Assembly: GCA_018266105.1 (NCBI GenBank)
Contig: JAFEBA010000003.1
Span: 20,260-84,259, forward strand
Length of the DNA stretch: 64,000 nt
From: a bacterium
GTDB taxonomy: Bacteria > Vulcanimicrobiota > Xenobia > Xenobiales > JADMJV01
Reading direction: 5' to 3'
Position 1 is the stretch's first letter. Every line of letters begins with the position of its first letter. The position numbers and the translations under genes are program-made. Under the pieces are notes generated by a model. It was not told the DNA's origin. It saw nothing but the letters and a program-made list of their open reading frames with translations, and ran no database searches. Below, piece after piece: positions 52,795-60,770 of this stretch.

Positions 52795-53756
52795 ACAAAG
52801 TTTTCAAGCGCCTGATCCTGCTAGGGCTGGGTCTATGCATCGGCTTGACGAGCATGGAGCTGGCCCTGCGCTTTTGTTTCCCCAGTATGGTGATCGGAGC
52901 CGGGGCCCACTTGCAATTCAAGGCCGGGGCGCGAGCCGACTTTCAACCCGACGCCGAGGCCGGCTATATCCCGGTGGTGGGAACGGTCAATTACGACCGC
53001 TTCGGCTGCCGCGTGGACCGTTATGGGGCGAATGGCCAACGCCTGCCCGACAACGATGGTAACCATCAGGCCGGGCGTAAGCGAGTCCTCTTCGTAGGCG
53101 ACTCGGTCACGCGTCGCGGGCGAATCCAGCAGGCGTTAGAGCAGATCTACGGCGAGCGGGCCTACGAATACTGGAACGCCGGCGTGGAAAGCTTCAACAC
53201 GGCTCAAGAGCTCATCTTTTACAAGCGCTTCAATTCGGCGCTTAAGCCAGACAAGGTCATTCTTACTTTCCACAACAATGACTTTGAAGACACACCTCTG
53301 GTCTTCGCCGACAATGGCGAACTGCAGATTCACTTCATGCGTCGCGACGGCAATCACATCAATCCCTGGCTTTTCTCGCACAGCTATCTCTACCGCTGGC
53401 TGACGGGTCTCAGCCTGGGAATGATTGATCGACAGCGGCAGCGGGCCCACGTGGCTGAAGCTCTGGCCGGCTTCAAAGCCACCCTGGAGCAGCAGAAGAT
53501 CGACTTTTCGGTGGTTCTCCTACCGATTCTGAAGCCTTACGAGCAATGGACCAACCGTGAAAAGTGGTCACGAGAGAATGCGCTCAGTCTCTTCAAGGAA
53601 CAGCAGATTCGAAGCTACGACCTGTTCGCCGATATGCAAAAAGCTCTGACGGAAGGCGTTTCTCTCCAGGAGACGCCAGGAGACTCCTGGCACCCAAGCG
53701 TTCAGGCCAGCCAGCATTTCGCGCGCTATCTGGCCGAGCAAAAAATATTGCCCTGA
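52791..53756 (+). CDS. Membrane-anchored SGNH/GDSL hydrolase, probable CTG start
   Basis: 321 residues if begun at CTG 52791, which overlaps the synthase stop as CTGA. This adds a basic-hydrophobic anchor (MNKVFKRLILLGLGLCIGL). The next start, TTG 52845, would cut that anchor away. The hydrolase core has FVGDSVTRRG (Ser105), HNNDF (block III Asn) and DSWHPSVQ (catalytic Asp-x-x-His). It resembles acyl esterases or O-acyltransferases working on lipids or glycans at the membrane. Its coupling to the lipid synthase suggests it releases, transfers or edits the product (inference). Confidence 0.8.
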   Translation: MNKVFKRLILLGLGLCIGLTSMELALRFCFPSMVIGAGAHLQFKAGARADFQPDAEAGYIPVVGTVNYDRFGCRVDRYGANGQRLPDNDGNHQAGRKRVLFVGDSVTRRGRIQQALEQIYGERAYEYWNAGVESFNTAQELIFYKRFNSALKPDKVILTFHNNDFEDTPLVFADNGELQIHFMRRDGNHINPWLFSHSYLYRWLTGLSLGMIDRQRQRAHVAEALAGFKATLEQQKIDFSVVLLPILKPYEQWTNREKWSRENALSLFKEQQIRSYDLFADMQKALTEGVSLQETPGDSWHPSVQASQHFARYLAEQKILP

Positions 53757-53757
53757 G

Positions 53758-54663
53758 CTATTCGCCCAGGTCGAGATCTTCCAGATTGGCATCCAGGTCC
53801 AGATCGTCCAGGCCTTCGAGCCCTTCCATATCCAGGTCTCCCAGATCCATATCCTCCAGTGAGGCCTCGTCCAGATCCAGGTCGCCGAGATCCATATCGC
53901 TGGTGTCCAGATCAGAAAGGTCCAGATCGTCCAGATTGAGATCTCCCAGCTCGTCGCTCATCTCGAGGTTCAAATCCGCGTCGGCTGCCGCCGAAGCGGC
54001 CACGGCCGGAGCACTGGAGACCTCGGCCGGTGGAGGGGCGGCCGGTGTCGCCGGGATCACCACCTCGGGCTCAGGCGGCGCGGGAGGCGGAGGCGGCGGA
54101 GGCGCGGCCTTGGCGGGAGCCGGAGGCGGCGCTGGCTTGGCGGGAGCCGGAGGGGGCGTTGGCTTTGAGGCGGCAGGCCGGGCAGGCGAGGCTGTCGGTT
54201 TGGCGGGGGCTGGAGCCGCGGCCCTGGCCGGGCGCGCCGGTGCCGCTGCCACAGCAGCAGCCGGGCGATTTGGCACGGTCACGGTAGCACTGGTGGTCGT
54301 CAAGCGCTCGCCCGAAGGGCTGGGCTTCACCACTGGAAGCGCGCCCTCCATAGTGCGCTCCTGACGAGACAACATCACCATCAAATGGCGTCCCGCCCAG
54401 AAAGCGCTGTTCAAGCGCTGCTGCTCAGCCAGGGGGGTGCTGCGGCCGCGTGACGGTTTGATATGACGGGCAATTTCAGCTAGCAGCTGCTCGCAATTGG
54501 TCTGCTGGCGCGGGCTCCAGTAAGGCGAGAGAGCCGTTCTCTCAGTATTGAAGCGCTGAAGCCAGAAATGAAATCGCTTGCCGGCCACCTCGTAATCGCC
54601 AAATCCGTAGGCGACCCAGGCCTTAATCCAGGCTTGCTTGAGTTCTTCAGAGGTTCCCGTCAT
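53758..54663 (-). CDS. Protein with helical N-terminus, Pro/Ala linker and acidic DLDL repeats
   Basis: 301 residues. The first ~115 form a helical domain rich in Trp and Arg (QAWIKAWVAYGFGDYEVAGKRF). A ~90-residue Ala/Pro-rich linker follows. The last ~75 residues are Asp/Leu repeats (LDDLDLSDLD, DMDLGDLDLDE) with a strong negative charge. Such tails bind basic partners or calcium, or stay disordered. No catalytic motif. It is convergent with the SGNH hydrolase gene one base away. Confidence 0.65.
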   Translation of the reverse strand: MTGTSEELKQAWIKAWVAYGFGDYEVAGKRFHFWLQRFNTERTALSPYWSPRQQTNCEQLLAEIARHIKPSRGRSTPLAEQQRLNSAFWAGRHLMVMLSRQERTMEGALPVVKPSPSGERLTTTSATVTVPNRPAAAVAAAPARPARAAAPAPAKPTASPARPAASKPTPPPAPAKPAPPPAPAKAAPPPPPPPAPPEPEVVIPATPAAPPPAEVSSAPAVAASAAADADLNLEMSDELGDLNLDDLDLSDLDTSDMDLGDLDLDEASLEDMDLGDLDMEGLEGLDDLDLDANLEDLDLGE

Positions 54664-54722
54664 GCCAGGGCCCTTCGCGACGTTTCCTCAAGAACCTCGG
54701 CAGGCAAGCTTCTAAAGTGAGC

Positions 54723-54728
54723 TAATAT
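54723..54728 (+). promoter_or_regulatory. Candidate -10 box for the gene at 54736
   Basis: TAATAT, seven bases before ATG 54736; no clear -35. A leaderless start is suggested. Confidence 0.35.
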
Positions 54729-54735
54729 TCGACCC

Positions 54736-55182
54736 ATGCGCAAAGCCTTTTGTCTACTCATTTTGACCTCTCTGGTATGGGCCGATCGAGTCCTCCCCGG
54801 GGCGCACTTCCAAAAAGAGATTCCGATGTTTCCCACCATGCAGATCAAATCCCGCAACCTGGGGGAGAAGCTCAACAACGCCGGCCACGTCTACGCCGTG
54901 CGCAACAGCTGGTATTACTACTCACATCAGCCTCCGCTCAAGGTAGCCGAATTTTACTCCGAACATCTGGCCGGAGCCGACCGCCAAGCCCTGGCCCCCA
55001 ATCATCTGGTCTTCACGATTCATCCCGCCCAGTGCAAGCCTCTGGATATTCACGATGGCACCAATGCCTACGAATTCATCGAGGTGGAAATCGCGGACCT
55101 TAGCTCGCTCAACCAGGTGCTCAACGAGCGCGAGCGCAGCGCCAAATGCAGCATTCACATTAGCGAATACCTGGCCCCCTAG
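54736..55182 (+). CDS. Exported protein of unknown function
   Basis: 148 residues with a signal peptide (MRKAFCLLILTSLVWA). The mature part has the order HFQKEIPMFP, YYYSHQPPLKVAEFYSEHL, FTIHPAQCK, IEVEIAD, like small periplasmic proteins of the 'domain of unknown function' type with a helix-strand layout; no known motif. Its start region overlaps nothing real on the other strand. It faces the Spy-like gene across a terminator. Confidence 0.65.
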   Translation: MRKAFCLLILTSLVWADRVLPGAHFQKEIPMFPTMQIKSRNLGEKLNNAGHVYAVRNSWYYYSHQPPLKVAEFYSEHLAGADRQALAPNHLVFTIHPAQCKPLDIHDGTNAYEFIEVEIADLSSLNQVLNERERSAKCSIHISEYLAP

Positions 55183-55195
55183 AACCAGCCGGTTG

Positions 55196-55235
55196 AGAAA
55201 AGGAAGAGGGAGGCGCCTGAGCGCCTCCCTCTTCC
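55196..55235 (-). terminator. Intrinsic terminator of the Spy-like gene
   Basis: A perfect 15-bp stem (55202-55216 with 55221-55235, loop CTGA) followed on the minus strand by TTTTCTC. It lies five bases after the stop at 55240. Confidence 0.85.
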
Positions 55236-55239
55236 GAGC

Positions 55240-55779
55240 CTACTTGTCGTCGCCGCCGTTTCCATCGGGGCGACCGTGGTGGCCGCGACGGCCGCCGTGC
55301 TCCGCCCAGCGTTCCTTCATCTTGGCCTTCATGTCGTTGTATTTCTGCATCTGCTCCGGTGTCAGAGTGGCCTGCAGCTGAGAATCAATCTGGCTGCGCT
55401 CGGCCTCGAAATTGCCCTTCATATTGCCGCGCTGCGACTCCCAGAAGCTCTTCATCTGGGCTTTCTGATCATCGCTCAGGTCCAGCTCTCGGAACCCTCC
55501 GCGCTTGTGCTCTTTGCGTGCCTCAGCCAGCTTCTGCTGCTGATCCGGGGTCAAAATCTGATTCATTCTGGCCTCGAAGGCCTGGCGCTGAGTTTCGTGC
55601 TTCTGCCGGATCGAATCGAAGGTGGGCTTGAGCCGGGCCACCTGGTCATCGGTCAGGTTCAGCGAGCTTTTGAGACGGTCCAGCGGTGAACCACGATGAT
55701 GGCCCCAATCAGCGGACGCGCCGACGGCGAGTCCCACCAAGAGTAATCCGCCGACCAGCAGGCTTGAAAGTTTGTTCAT
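55240..55779 (-). CDS. Spy/CpxP-like periplasmic protein
   Basis: 179 residues: a signal peptide (MNKLSSLLVGGLLLVGLAVGASA) and four helical segments with repeated LTxxQ-type motifs (SLNLTDDQVARL, QILTPDQQQKL, LDLSDDQKAQM, ATLTPEQMQKY). The C-terminal His/Gly/Arg-rich tail (HGGRRGHHGRPDGNGG) could bind metal. Spy-type proteins act as ATP-independent periplasmic chaperones or metal sensors. It lies 98 bases downstream of the response regulator gene with its own TATAGT-like box and AAAGGA ribosome site, so it is likely a regulon member of that system. Confidence 0.82.
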   Translation of the reverse strand: MNKLSSLLVGGLLLVGLAVGASADWGHHRGSPLDRLKSSLNLTDDQVARLKPTFDSIRQKHETQRQAFEARMNQILTPDQQQKLAEARKEHKRGGFRELDLSDDQKAQMKSFWESQRGNMKGNFEAERSQIDSQLQATLTPEQMQKYNDMKAKMKERWAEHGGRRGHHGRPDGNGGDDK

Positions 55780-55877
55780 CGTAAATTCCTTTCTACGTTC
55801 CCCCCGTTGAATTCACTATAGCCAACGAATCTGAAGCGACTGACCTACTTTTCTGAAGATTGGTTAAGTTGGTCGGG

Positions 55878-56549
55878 TCACCCTCCCAGAATGTAACCAG
55901 CGCCGCGCACCGTGCGAATCAATTTCCGGTCATTATCTTGCAGCTTGGCCCGCAAAGAACTGAGGTGCACCTCCACCACGTTGGCGTTGCCATCATAGTC
56001 CCAGCCCCAAATATTGGTCAGCAACTGCTCCCGGGTCACCAACTGTCGGGGATTTCGCATCAGATATTCGAGCAGTTCAAATTCGCGGTGAGTCAATTCA
56101 ATGGGCTTGTCCTGCCGGAGCAGACTGCGATTGGCCACGTTCAAATTCAGGTCGCCAAAGGTCAGTAGCGAACCCACGTCACTGCCCACTCGTCGCAGCA
56201 CCGCCCGCATCCGGGCCAGCAGTTCTTGATATTTAAAGGGCTTGGCCAGATAATCATCGGCCCCGGCGTCCAGTCCCTTGACTCGATCTTCCCACTCGCC
56301 TTTGGCCGTCAGCATCAAGATCGGCACGCTGGAGGCCTGTCGCAATCGTTGGCAGACCTGAAGCCCATCCAGGTCAGGCAGCATCCAATCCAAAATCACG
56401 CATTGCGGACGCTCATTCTGAAAGACTTCCAGCGCCTGGGTCCCGCTGGTGGCTGTGACCACCTGATAGCCTTCGTGCTCCAGAGCCATCGTGATGAAAT
56501 CAAGGATAGACTCCTCATCGTCCACGACCAGAACCTTGGGTTTACTCAT
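55878..56549 (-). CDS. OmpR-family response regulator
   Basis: 223 residues: receiver domain with D10-D11 and phospho-acceptor D54 (ILDWMLPDLDG), the conserved Lys in LAKPFKYQEL, and a winged helix C-terminus (LTHREFELLEYL, GNANVVEVHLSSLRAKL). Its start overlaps the kinase stop by four bases (ATGA), an order kinase-then-regulator, opposite to the operon at 1.9-3.9 kb. The flanking Spy-like genes suggest an envelope-stress or metal circuit. Confidence 0.9.
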   Translation of the reverse strand: MSKPKVLVVDDEESILDFITMALEHEGYQVVTATSGTQALEVFQNERPQCVILDWMLPDLDGLQVCQRLRQASSVPILMLTAKGEWEDRVKGLDAGADDYLAKPFKYQELLARMRAVLRRVGSDVGSLLTFGDLNLNVANRSLLRQDKPIELTHREFELLEYLMRNPRQLVTREQLLTNIWGWDYDGNANVVEVHLSSLRAKLQDNDRKLIRTVRGAGYILGG

Positions 56550-57994
56550 TGTCGTCCTCCAAACACCACTCGAAAGCAGCTGCCTTTGCCAACCTCACTG
56601 CTCACGCTCACTCGACCGTTGTGACGAGCTGCGATCGACTGCACGATGGCCAGACCCAAACCACTACCGCCAGTCTTGCGCGCCCGAGAAGAGTCGGGAC
56701 GATAGAAGCGCTCGAAAAGGTGAGGCAGGTCGCGCGCCTCGATGCCGGGACCCTCGTCCGCCACCTCCAACACCACGCCCTCTTTCTCCAGGCGTAAACT
56801 GGCCTTGATGGCCGCGCTGGTCGGAGTGTAGGCCACGGCATTATCCAGCAAATTACGCATGAGACGGGTCAATTCATCGCGATTCCCCATCAAATAAATA
56901 TCTTCTTCAGCCTCGACCTCGATCTTACGCTGGGGATGGAGGGTACAGAGCACGTCCACCGTCTCTTCCAGGGTCTGAGTGAGTGAGAGGTGCTCGATGG
57001 TTTGCTCGGCCGGTTTCTGACCGGCCTTGGAAAGGGTCAGGAGATCGGAGACCAGCTTCGACATGCGATCGGTTTCGCGGGATATAATATCAACCGCTTT
57101 GCGCTGCTTGTCCGCATCCTGACCCAATTTGAGCATGTCGGCCATACCCCCAATGGCGGTGAGGGGAGTCTTGAGCTCGTGAGAAGCATCGGCCACGAAT
57201 CGGCGCTGAGTTTCAAGCGCGATCTCCACCGAGTCAGCCATTCGATCAAAGGCGGCCGAAAGCTGATGAACTTCGTTGCGACTGTCCGTGCCACTCATTC
57301 CGGTTCGGGCCTTCAGATCACCCTTTTGCAGCTTGAGGGTAGCCTGGTGCAACTGCTCAATAGGAACGGCCAACCAGCGAGCCACCCAGAGCGCCCCCAT
57401 ACCTGAGACCAGTAGAGCGACCGATGCCGCCAGGGCCAGGTAGCCCAGCATGCGCAGGGCGAAATCGCGAGGCTGACGGCGAAAAGAGCTGAACTGGAGA
57501 ACCCCCAGGTCGTGCCCGTTCTGACGGATGGGCATCAGCAAGATCATCACCTCGCCCTTGCTGGACTCTTGGGTGTAAGTTAGATGGCGGCCCCGGTTGT
57601 CTTCGGGCAGCGACAGCACCTGGTGCAGATGGTCGAGATCGGCCTCGGGCACCTGGGCGGCATTGGCGGATTGAGCCAGCATCCGTCCATTCATATCAAA
57701 AATGCGCGCAGTAGTTCCGTGAGTGCTGAGAGCCGTGACACGTAAAGGCGCGTCCTCCGGAAAACTCGAGGAGACCGGCAAGCCGTCCCGGTTGGAACCC
57801 TCTGGTTCTTCACCCGTCCAGACGATGCGCACCTGGGCCATCATTCGGTATTCTTGGGAGAACCACATGAATTTCTGCCAATACCAATAGGCGCCCAAGG
57901 TCCAGACCAGGATCGAGACCAGCAGCGTGGCCAGGGTCGCTCCCAGAATGGCCCAGCGGATGGGCAGCCTTTGGATAAAATTGGCGCGCGTCAT
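56546..57994 (-). CDS. Sensor histidine kinase with periplasmic domain and HAMP
   Basis: 482 residues from ATG 57994. The frame extends 44 codons upstream, but the first membrane helix (WAILGATLATLLVSILVWTL) belongs near the start. A periplasmic domain of about 130 residues follows, then a second helix, a HAMP linker, HisKA with His272 (ASHELKTPL), N box RLMRNLLDNAVAY, G1 DEGPGIEARDL and G2 GGSGLGLAI. It partners the regulator at 55878. Confidence 0.9.
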   Translation of the reverse strand: MTRANFIQRLPIRWAILGATLATLLVSILVWTLGAYWYWQKFMWFSQEYRMMAQVRIVWTGEEPEGSNRDGLPVSSSFPEDAPLRVTALSTHGTTARIFDMNGRMLAQSANAAQVPEADLDHLHQVLSLPEDNRGRHLTYTQESSKGEVMILLMPIRQNGHDLGVLQFSSFRRQPRDFALRMLGYLALAASVALLVSGMGALWVARWLAVPIEQLHQATLKLQKGDLKARTGMSGTDSRNEVHQLSAAFDRMADSVEIALETQRRFVADASHELKTPLTAIGGMADMLKLGQDADKQRKAVDIISRETDRMSKLVSDLLTLSKAGQKPAEQTIEHLSLTQTLEETVDVLCTLHPQRKIEVEAEEDIYLMGNRDELTRLMRNLLDNAVAYTPTSAAIKASLRLEKEGVVLEVADEGPGIEARDLPHLFERFYRPDSSRARKTGGSGLGLAIVQSIAARHNGRVSVSSEVGKGSCFRVVFGGRQ

Positions 57995-58144
57995 GCTAAA
58001 GAGTCCCTTCTCGTCCGGGCATGGGTCGCCTCTCCAGAAAAAAAAGGGGGCCCCCGCCATGGCCAACGCTGGTCTTACGGACCGATGTTGCACCGTGACG
58101 AGGACCTGAGGTCGGCGTGGGACCAACCGCCCTAACTTTGATTG

Positions 58145-58810
58145 TTAGCGGAAACCGCCATTGAAGATGCCGTTGAGCAGGCCGCTGTTGAGCAGACCGC
58201 TGAGCACTCCAATTCCGATCTGGGCGCCGGTGTTGTTATAACCCGGGTAGTAACCGTTGTTATAACCATTGTTGTAGTAGCCGTTGTTGTAAGGCACATA
58301 TCCGGTCTGGGGCGGATAGTAGGTGCTGCCGTTCACGTAAGGGCTACCATTGACATAGGGGCTGCCATTGACATAGGGGCTGCCATTGACGTAAGGGCTG
58401 TTGTAGCTATAGCCCGAGTTGTTCCAAGGCTGGCCGGCGCTGCCGGAGTTATAACCGCTGTTACAGCTCCCGTTCATGTTACCATTGGCATAACCACCGT
58501 CTCGGTGGTGGCGGTGACGGCCGCCGCCCCAGCCATTACCGTTCCCATTGGCGTAGCCGCCATTCCCCTGCTGGTAATACTGGGCCAGCTGGTTCTGTTG
58601 CTGCGGGGTCAAAATCCCCATAATCTGCTGCTGCACGGCCGGGTCGGTCATATTGCCGCTCTGGGAAATCTGGTAGAGACGGCTCCTCTGCTCGGGGCTC
58701 AAGCCCAAGCTATCTGCCGTCGGGCAATTCTGCGCGCTGGCGCCCAGAGACATCAGTCCCAAGAAAGCGAGACTTACGGCGGGCTTGAGCAAGTTTGCGA
58801 GCTTCATCAT
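58145..58810 (-). CDS. Exported Spy-like protein with Asn/Gly/Tyr-rich repeat tail
   Basis: 221 residues. A signal peptide (LKPAVSLAFLGLMSLGASAQ) is followed by a short Spy-like helical part (SLGLSPEQRSRLYQI and GILTPQQQNQLAQYY). Then comes a long low-complexity tail of Asn, Gly, Tyr and His, including four exact SPYVNG repeats and Y-N-N-G-Y runs, and a C-terminal hydrophobic IGIGVLSGLLNSGLLNG. The tail could be adhesive or amyloid-like. It lies 150 bases upstream of the histidine kinase on the same strand. Confidence 0.7.
   Translation of the reverse strand: MMKLANLLKPAVSLAFLGLMSLGASAQNCPTADSLGLSPEQRSRLYQISQSGNMTDPAVQQQIMGILTPQQQNQLAQYYQQGNGGYANGNGNGWGGGRHRHHRDGGYANGNMNGSCNSGYNSGSAGQPWNNSGYSYNSPYVNGSPYVNGSPYVNGSPYVNGSTYYPPQTGYVPYNNGYYNNGYNNGYYPGYNNTGAQIGIGVLSGLLNSGLLNGIFNGGFR
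58328..58399 (-). repeat. Four tandem 18-bp coding repeats
   Basis: Four units of 18 bases (58328, 58346, 58364, 58382) each encode SPYVNG, with a few silent differences. The number of units may vary between strains. Confidence 0.9.
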
Positions 58811-58925
58811 TTGGTTTATTTAGTTCCTTTCGTTCGTGCAACTCGTCTGTTTGCATGACCAACTTACCGAACGAAACTGAACTCAATGGCCAAGATTTCT
58901 GAAGACTTACTGAAGATTTTTTAAA

Positions 58926-60716
58926 TCAGGACTCGGATAAGAAGGAAAGCAATACGGCCTTGTTCCAAGCCCAGGACTCCTCCATCGAATCTCCGTGAGC
59001 CAGCTCATAAGTCACGGTTGGAATCGAGATCTCCTTGGAGCTTACCCAACTACCATAAGAACCTGGAATGCGAATGCGGCCGTGCGAGTCGGCAATCTTC
59101 TGGGCCACCAGACGGTCAGCCGCTGCCTTCTGCATACGCTCGACCAGGGACGAAACGGCCTCGGCAGGACCATCACCATCCAGCATGCCGCGCCCGGCTT
59201 CAATGCCGCGGTGCTGATGAATGCTGAGAATACGCTGCACCCGACCGGCCGGCCCCAGGCCCAGCCCCAGGGTAGCGTCGCGCAGACAACGGCTTTCGGG
59301 CTCGCTCAAAGGGGCGGGGCCGGAATATTCGTCGTCACGAGCCGAGAGTTGCCAAAGAGCCGGAAAATTACGATTCAAATCCACTCCCCTCGGGTTGGTG
59401 CGAGCCCGGCCAGAATTATCCGGGTTGAGGCAAGGCATAATCCGCACCTGCCAGCCATTGAGGCGCTCAGGATCTTCCTGGAGGTAACGCTTCAGGCGCA
59501 CCAGCAGGTCCTGACCGGCGGGTTCATCTCCGTGAATGTTCCCAAACAGCAAAGCCACCTTGGGCCCCGACCCCAAAACATACATGTTCAGGGGTTTTCC
59601 TTGAGGAGAGCGCCCCAGTGTGTAGGTCGAGCAACTCAAATCGATGGGCTCGTTGGCGTCCACCAGAGTGAAGTGAAAAGGGGTATTGGCTCCCAATGCT
59701 CGCGCGAAAGCAGCGTGAGTGTCCGGAGGCATCGTGAGGCAGCCAATTGAGGCGCAGCGATCCTCCCATACGCCATTGTGGAACAGAATGTCGCTGGCGG
59801 TTGTGCCCCTGCCCTCAGCCACCGTCACCTCGTCCGGAGAAACCGTGCCGTCCGCGTCCACGTCGCGGGCCGCCCGCACGTATTTACTGCCCTTGTGATT
59901 GACCACCAACCAGCATGGCATATCGTGGTGATGACCGTAAGGCTGAGCCCTGTAGTGTCCCGGACGCAGTTGGGCCACCCCCTGGGGCACGCTGGGGTCA
60001 CGGCTGTCGCCCGCGTGAGTCGAGCCTAAGAACTCGTGCAGTTGGGGCCGGCCCTTGGAATCTCGACGCAAAATGACGTAAGTATCGTCGTAACCGCCGA
60101 CGTTATCCGAGGATGGATGACGCTTCCCGTCCGGGCTAATTCCACGTAAACCCAGCACCATGGTGCCGCGCGTGATTTTCCCGCCTCGAGCCAGCATCAA
60201 CCGCTGATAATAATTAAAGCGCTCCGCCAGTCCTAAGCTGGCGGCAGGGATATAGGGCACGCTGGGGGCGACGTTGGGGATCTCGGGCGGAGGCTGCCAG
60301 ACATTCACCAGAGCAAAACGAAAAGCGCCCGGCCCGGTCAGGGCCCTGAACTCCTCGTTCTCCAGCGAAAGCCCGGTCTCCACCTGAGGCTGACCCACGA
60401 CTTTAAAATCCTGGCCCAAAACATAAGTGCCCGGCTGCAGACCGTCGGCCTTGGAAGTGCCCTCGAACTCTCGAGCCTGACCATCCGAGCCCAGCACCAC
60501 GAAACAGGTCTTCTCGGTGATCTGAGAGGGCAGGGCCAGCGCCCAAGTCTCACCCGGAGCCGGCCGAGCTCCGCAACTGAGCAAAATGCGGCGGTAGTGC
60601 TCGAAACGCTGTTGCGGCTGAAGCTGGACCGGAGCGCGCCAGGTTGAAATCGCCACCTCGGCAGGTTGAGCCCAAACCTGCGCGGTGAGTAACAATGCCA
60701 GACCCAAATTACGCAT
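58926..60716 (-). CDS. Exported fused L,D-transpeptidase-like and M14 murein peptidase
   Basis: 596 residues with signal peptide MRNLGLALLLTAQVWA. The middle part contains FHNGVWEDRCASIGCLTMPPD (His313, Cys326), like the HxG...S-x-G-C motif of YkuD L,D-transpeptidases. The C-terminal part is an M14 zinc carboxypeptidase: HGDE (H395, E398), N-P-R-G-V-D-L-N-R-N-F and IHQH, with a YELAHGD-type acid near the end, resembling MpaA-type amidases that cut the gamma-D-Glu-diaminopimelate bond. It would modify and trim peptidoglycan in the periplasm. AAAGGA precedes the ATG. The N-terminal ~165 residues are a repeated fold of unknown nature. Confidence 0.75.
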   Translation of the reverse strand: MRNLGLALLLTAQVWAQPAEVAISTWRAPVQLQPQQRFEHYRRILLSCGARPAPGETWALALPSQITEKTCFVVLGSDGQAREFEGTSKADGLQPGTYVLGQDFKVVGQPQVETGLSLENEEFRALTGPGAFRFALVNVWQPPPEIPNVAPSVPYIPAASLGLAERFNYYQRLMLARGGKITRGTMVLGLRGISPDGKRHPSSDNVGGYDDTYVILRRDSKGRPQLHEFLGSTHAGDSRDPSVPQGVAQLRPGHYRAQPYGHHHDMPCWLVVNHKGSKYVRAARDVDADGTVSPDEVTVAEGRGTTASDILFHNGVWEDRCASIGCLTMPPDTHAAFARALGANTPFHFTLVDANEPIDLSCSTYTLGRSPQGKPLNMYVLGSGPKVALLFGNIHGDEPAGQDLLVRLKRYLQEDPERLNGWQVRIMPCLNPDNSGRARTNPRGVDLNRNFPALWQLSARDDEYSGPAPLSEPESRCLRDATLGLGLGPAGRVQRILSIHQHRGIEAGRGMLDGDGPAEAVSSLVERMQKAAADRLVAQKIADSHGRIRIPGSYGSWVSSKEISIPTVTYELAHGDSMEESWAWNKAVLLSFLSES

Positions 60717-60770
60717 ACTTTCGATTCCTTTCAGCCGGATTTCATGAGCTTATGATGAACTGGGGTGCCT

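Noticed and set aside
54660..54878. A 72-codon frame on the minus strand whose stop overlaps the start of the acidic-repeat gene (ATGA)
   Set aside because: It lies antisense to the signal peptide of the gene at 54736 and its sequence has no protein-like features. The overlap alone is not enough, given how common NTGA is by chance.
58038..58055. GGGGGCCCCC followed by eight T on the minus strand as a terminator for the repeat-bearing Spy-like gene
   Set aside because: The G and C runs are adjacent with no loop, so a stable hairpin is doubtful; it may still slow polymerase but I do not list it.
58328..58399. Short tandem repeats as a CRISPR array
   Set aside because: Units are 18 bases with no spacers and lie in frame inside a coding sequence.
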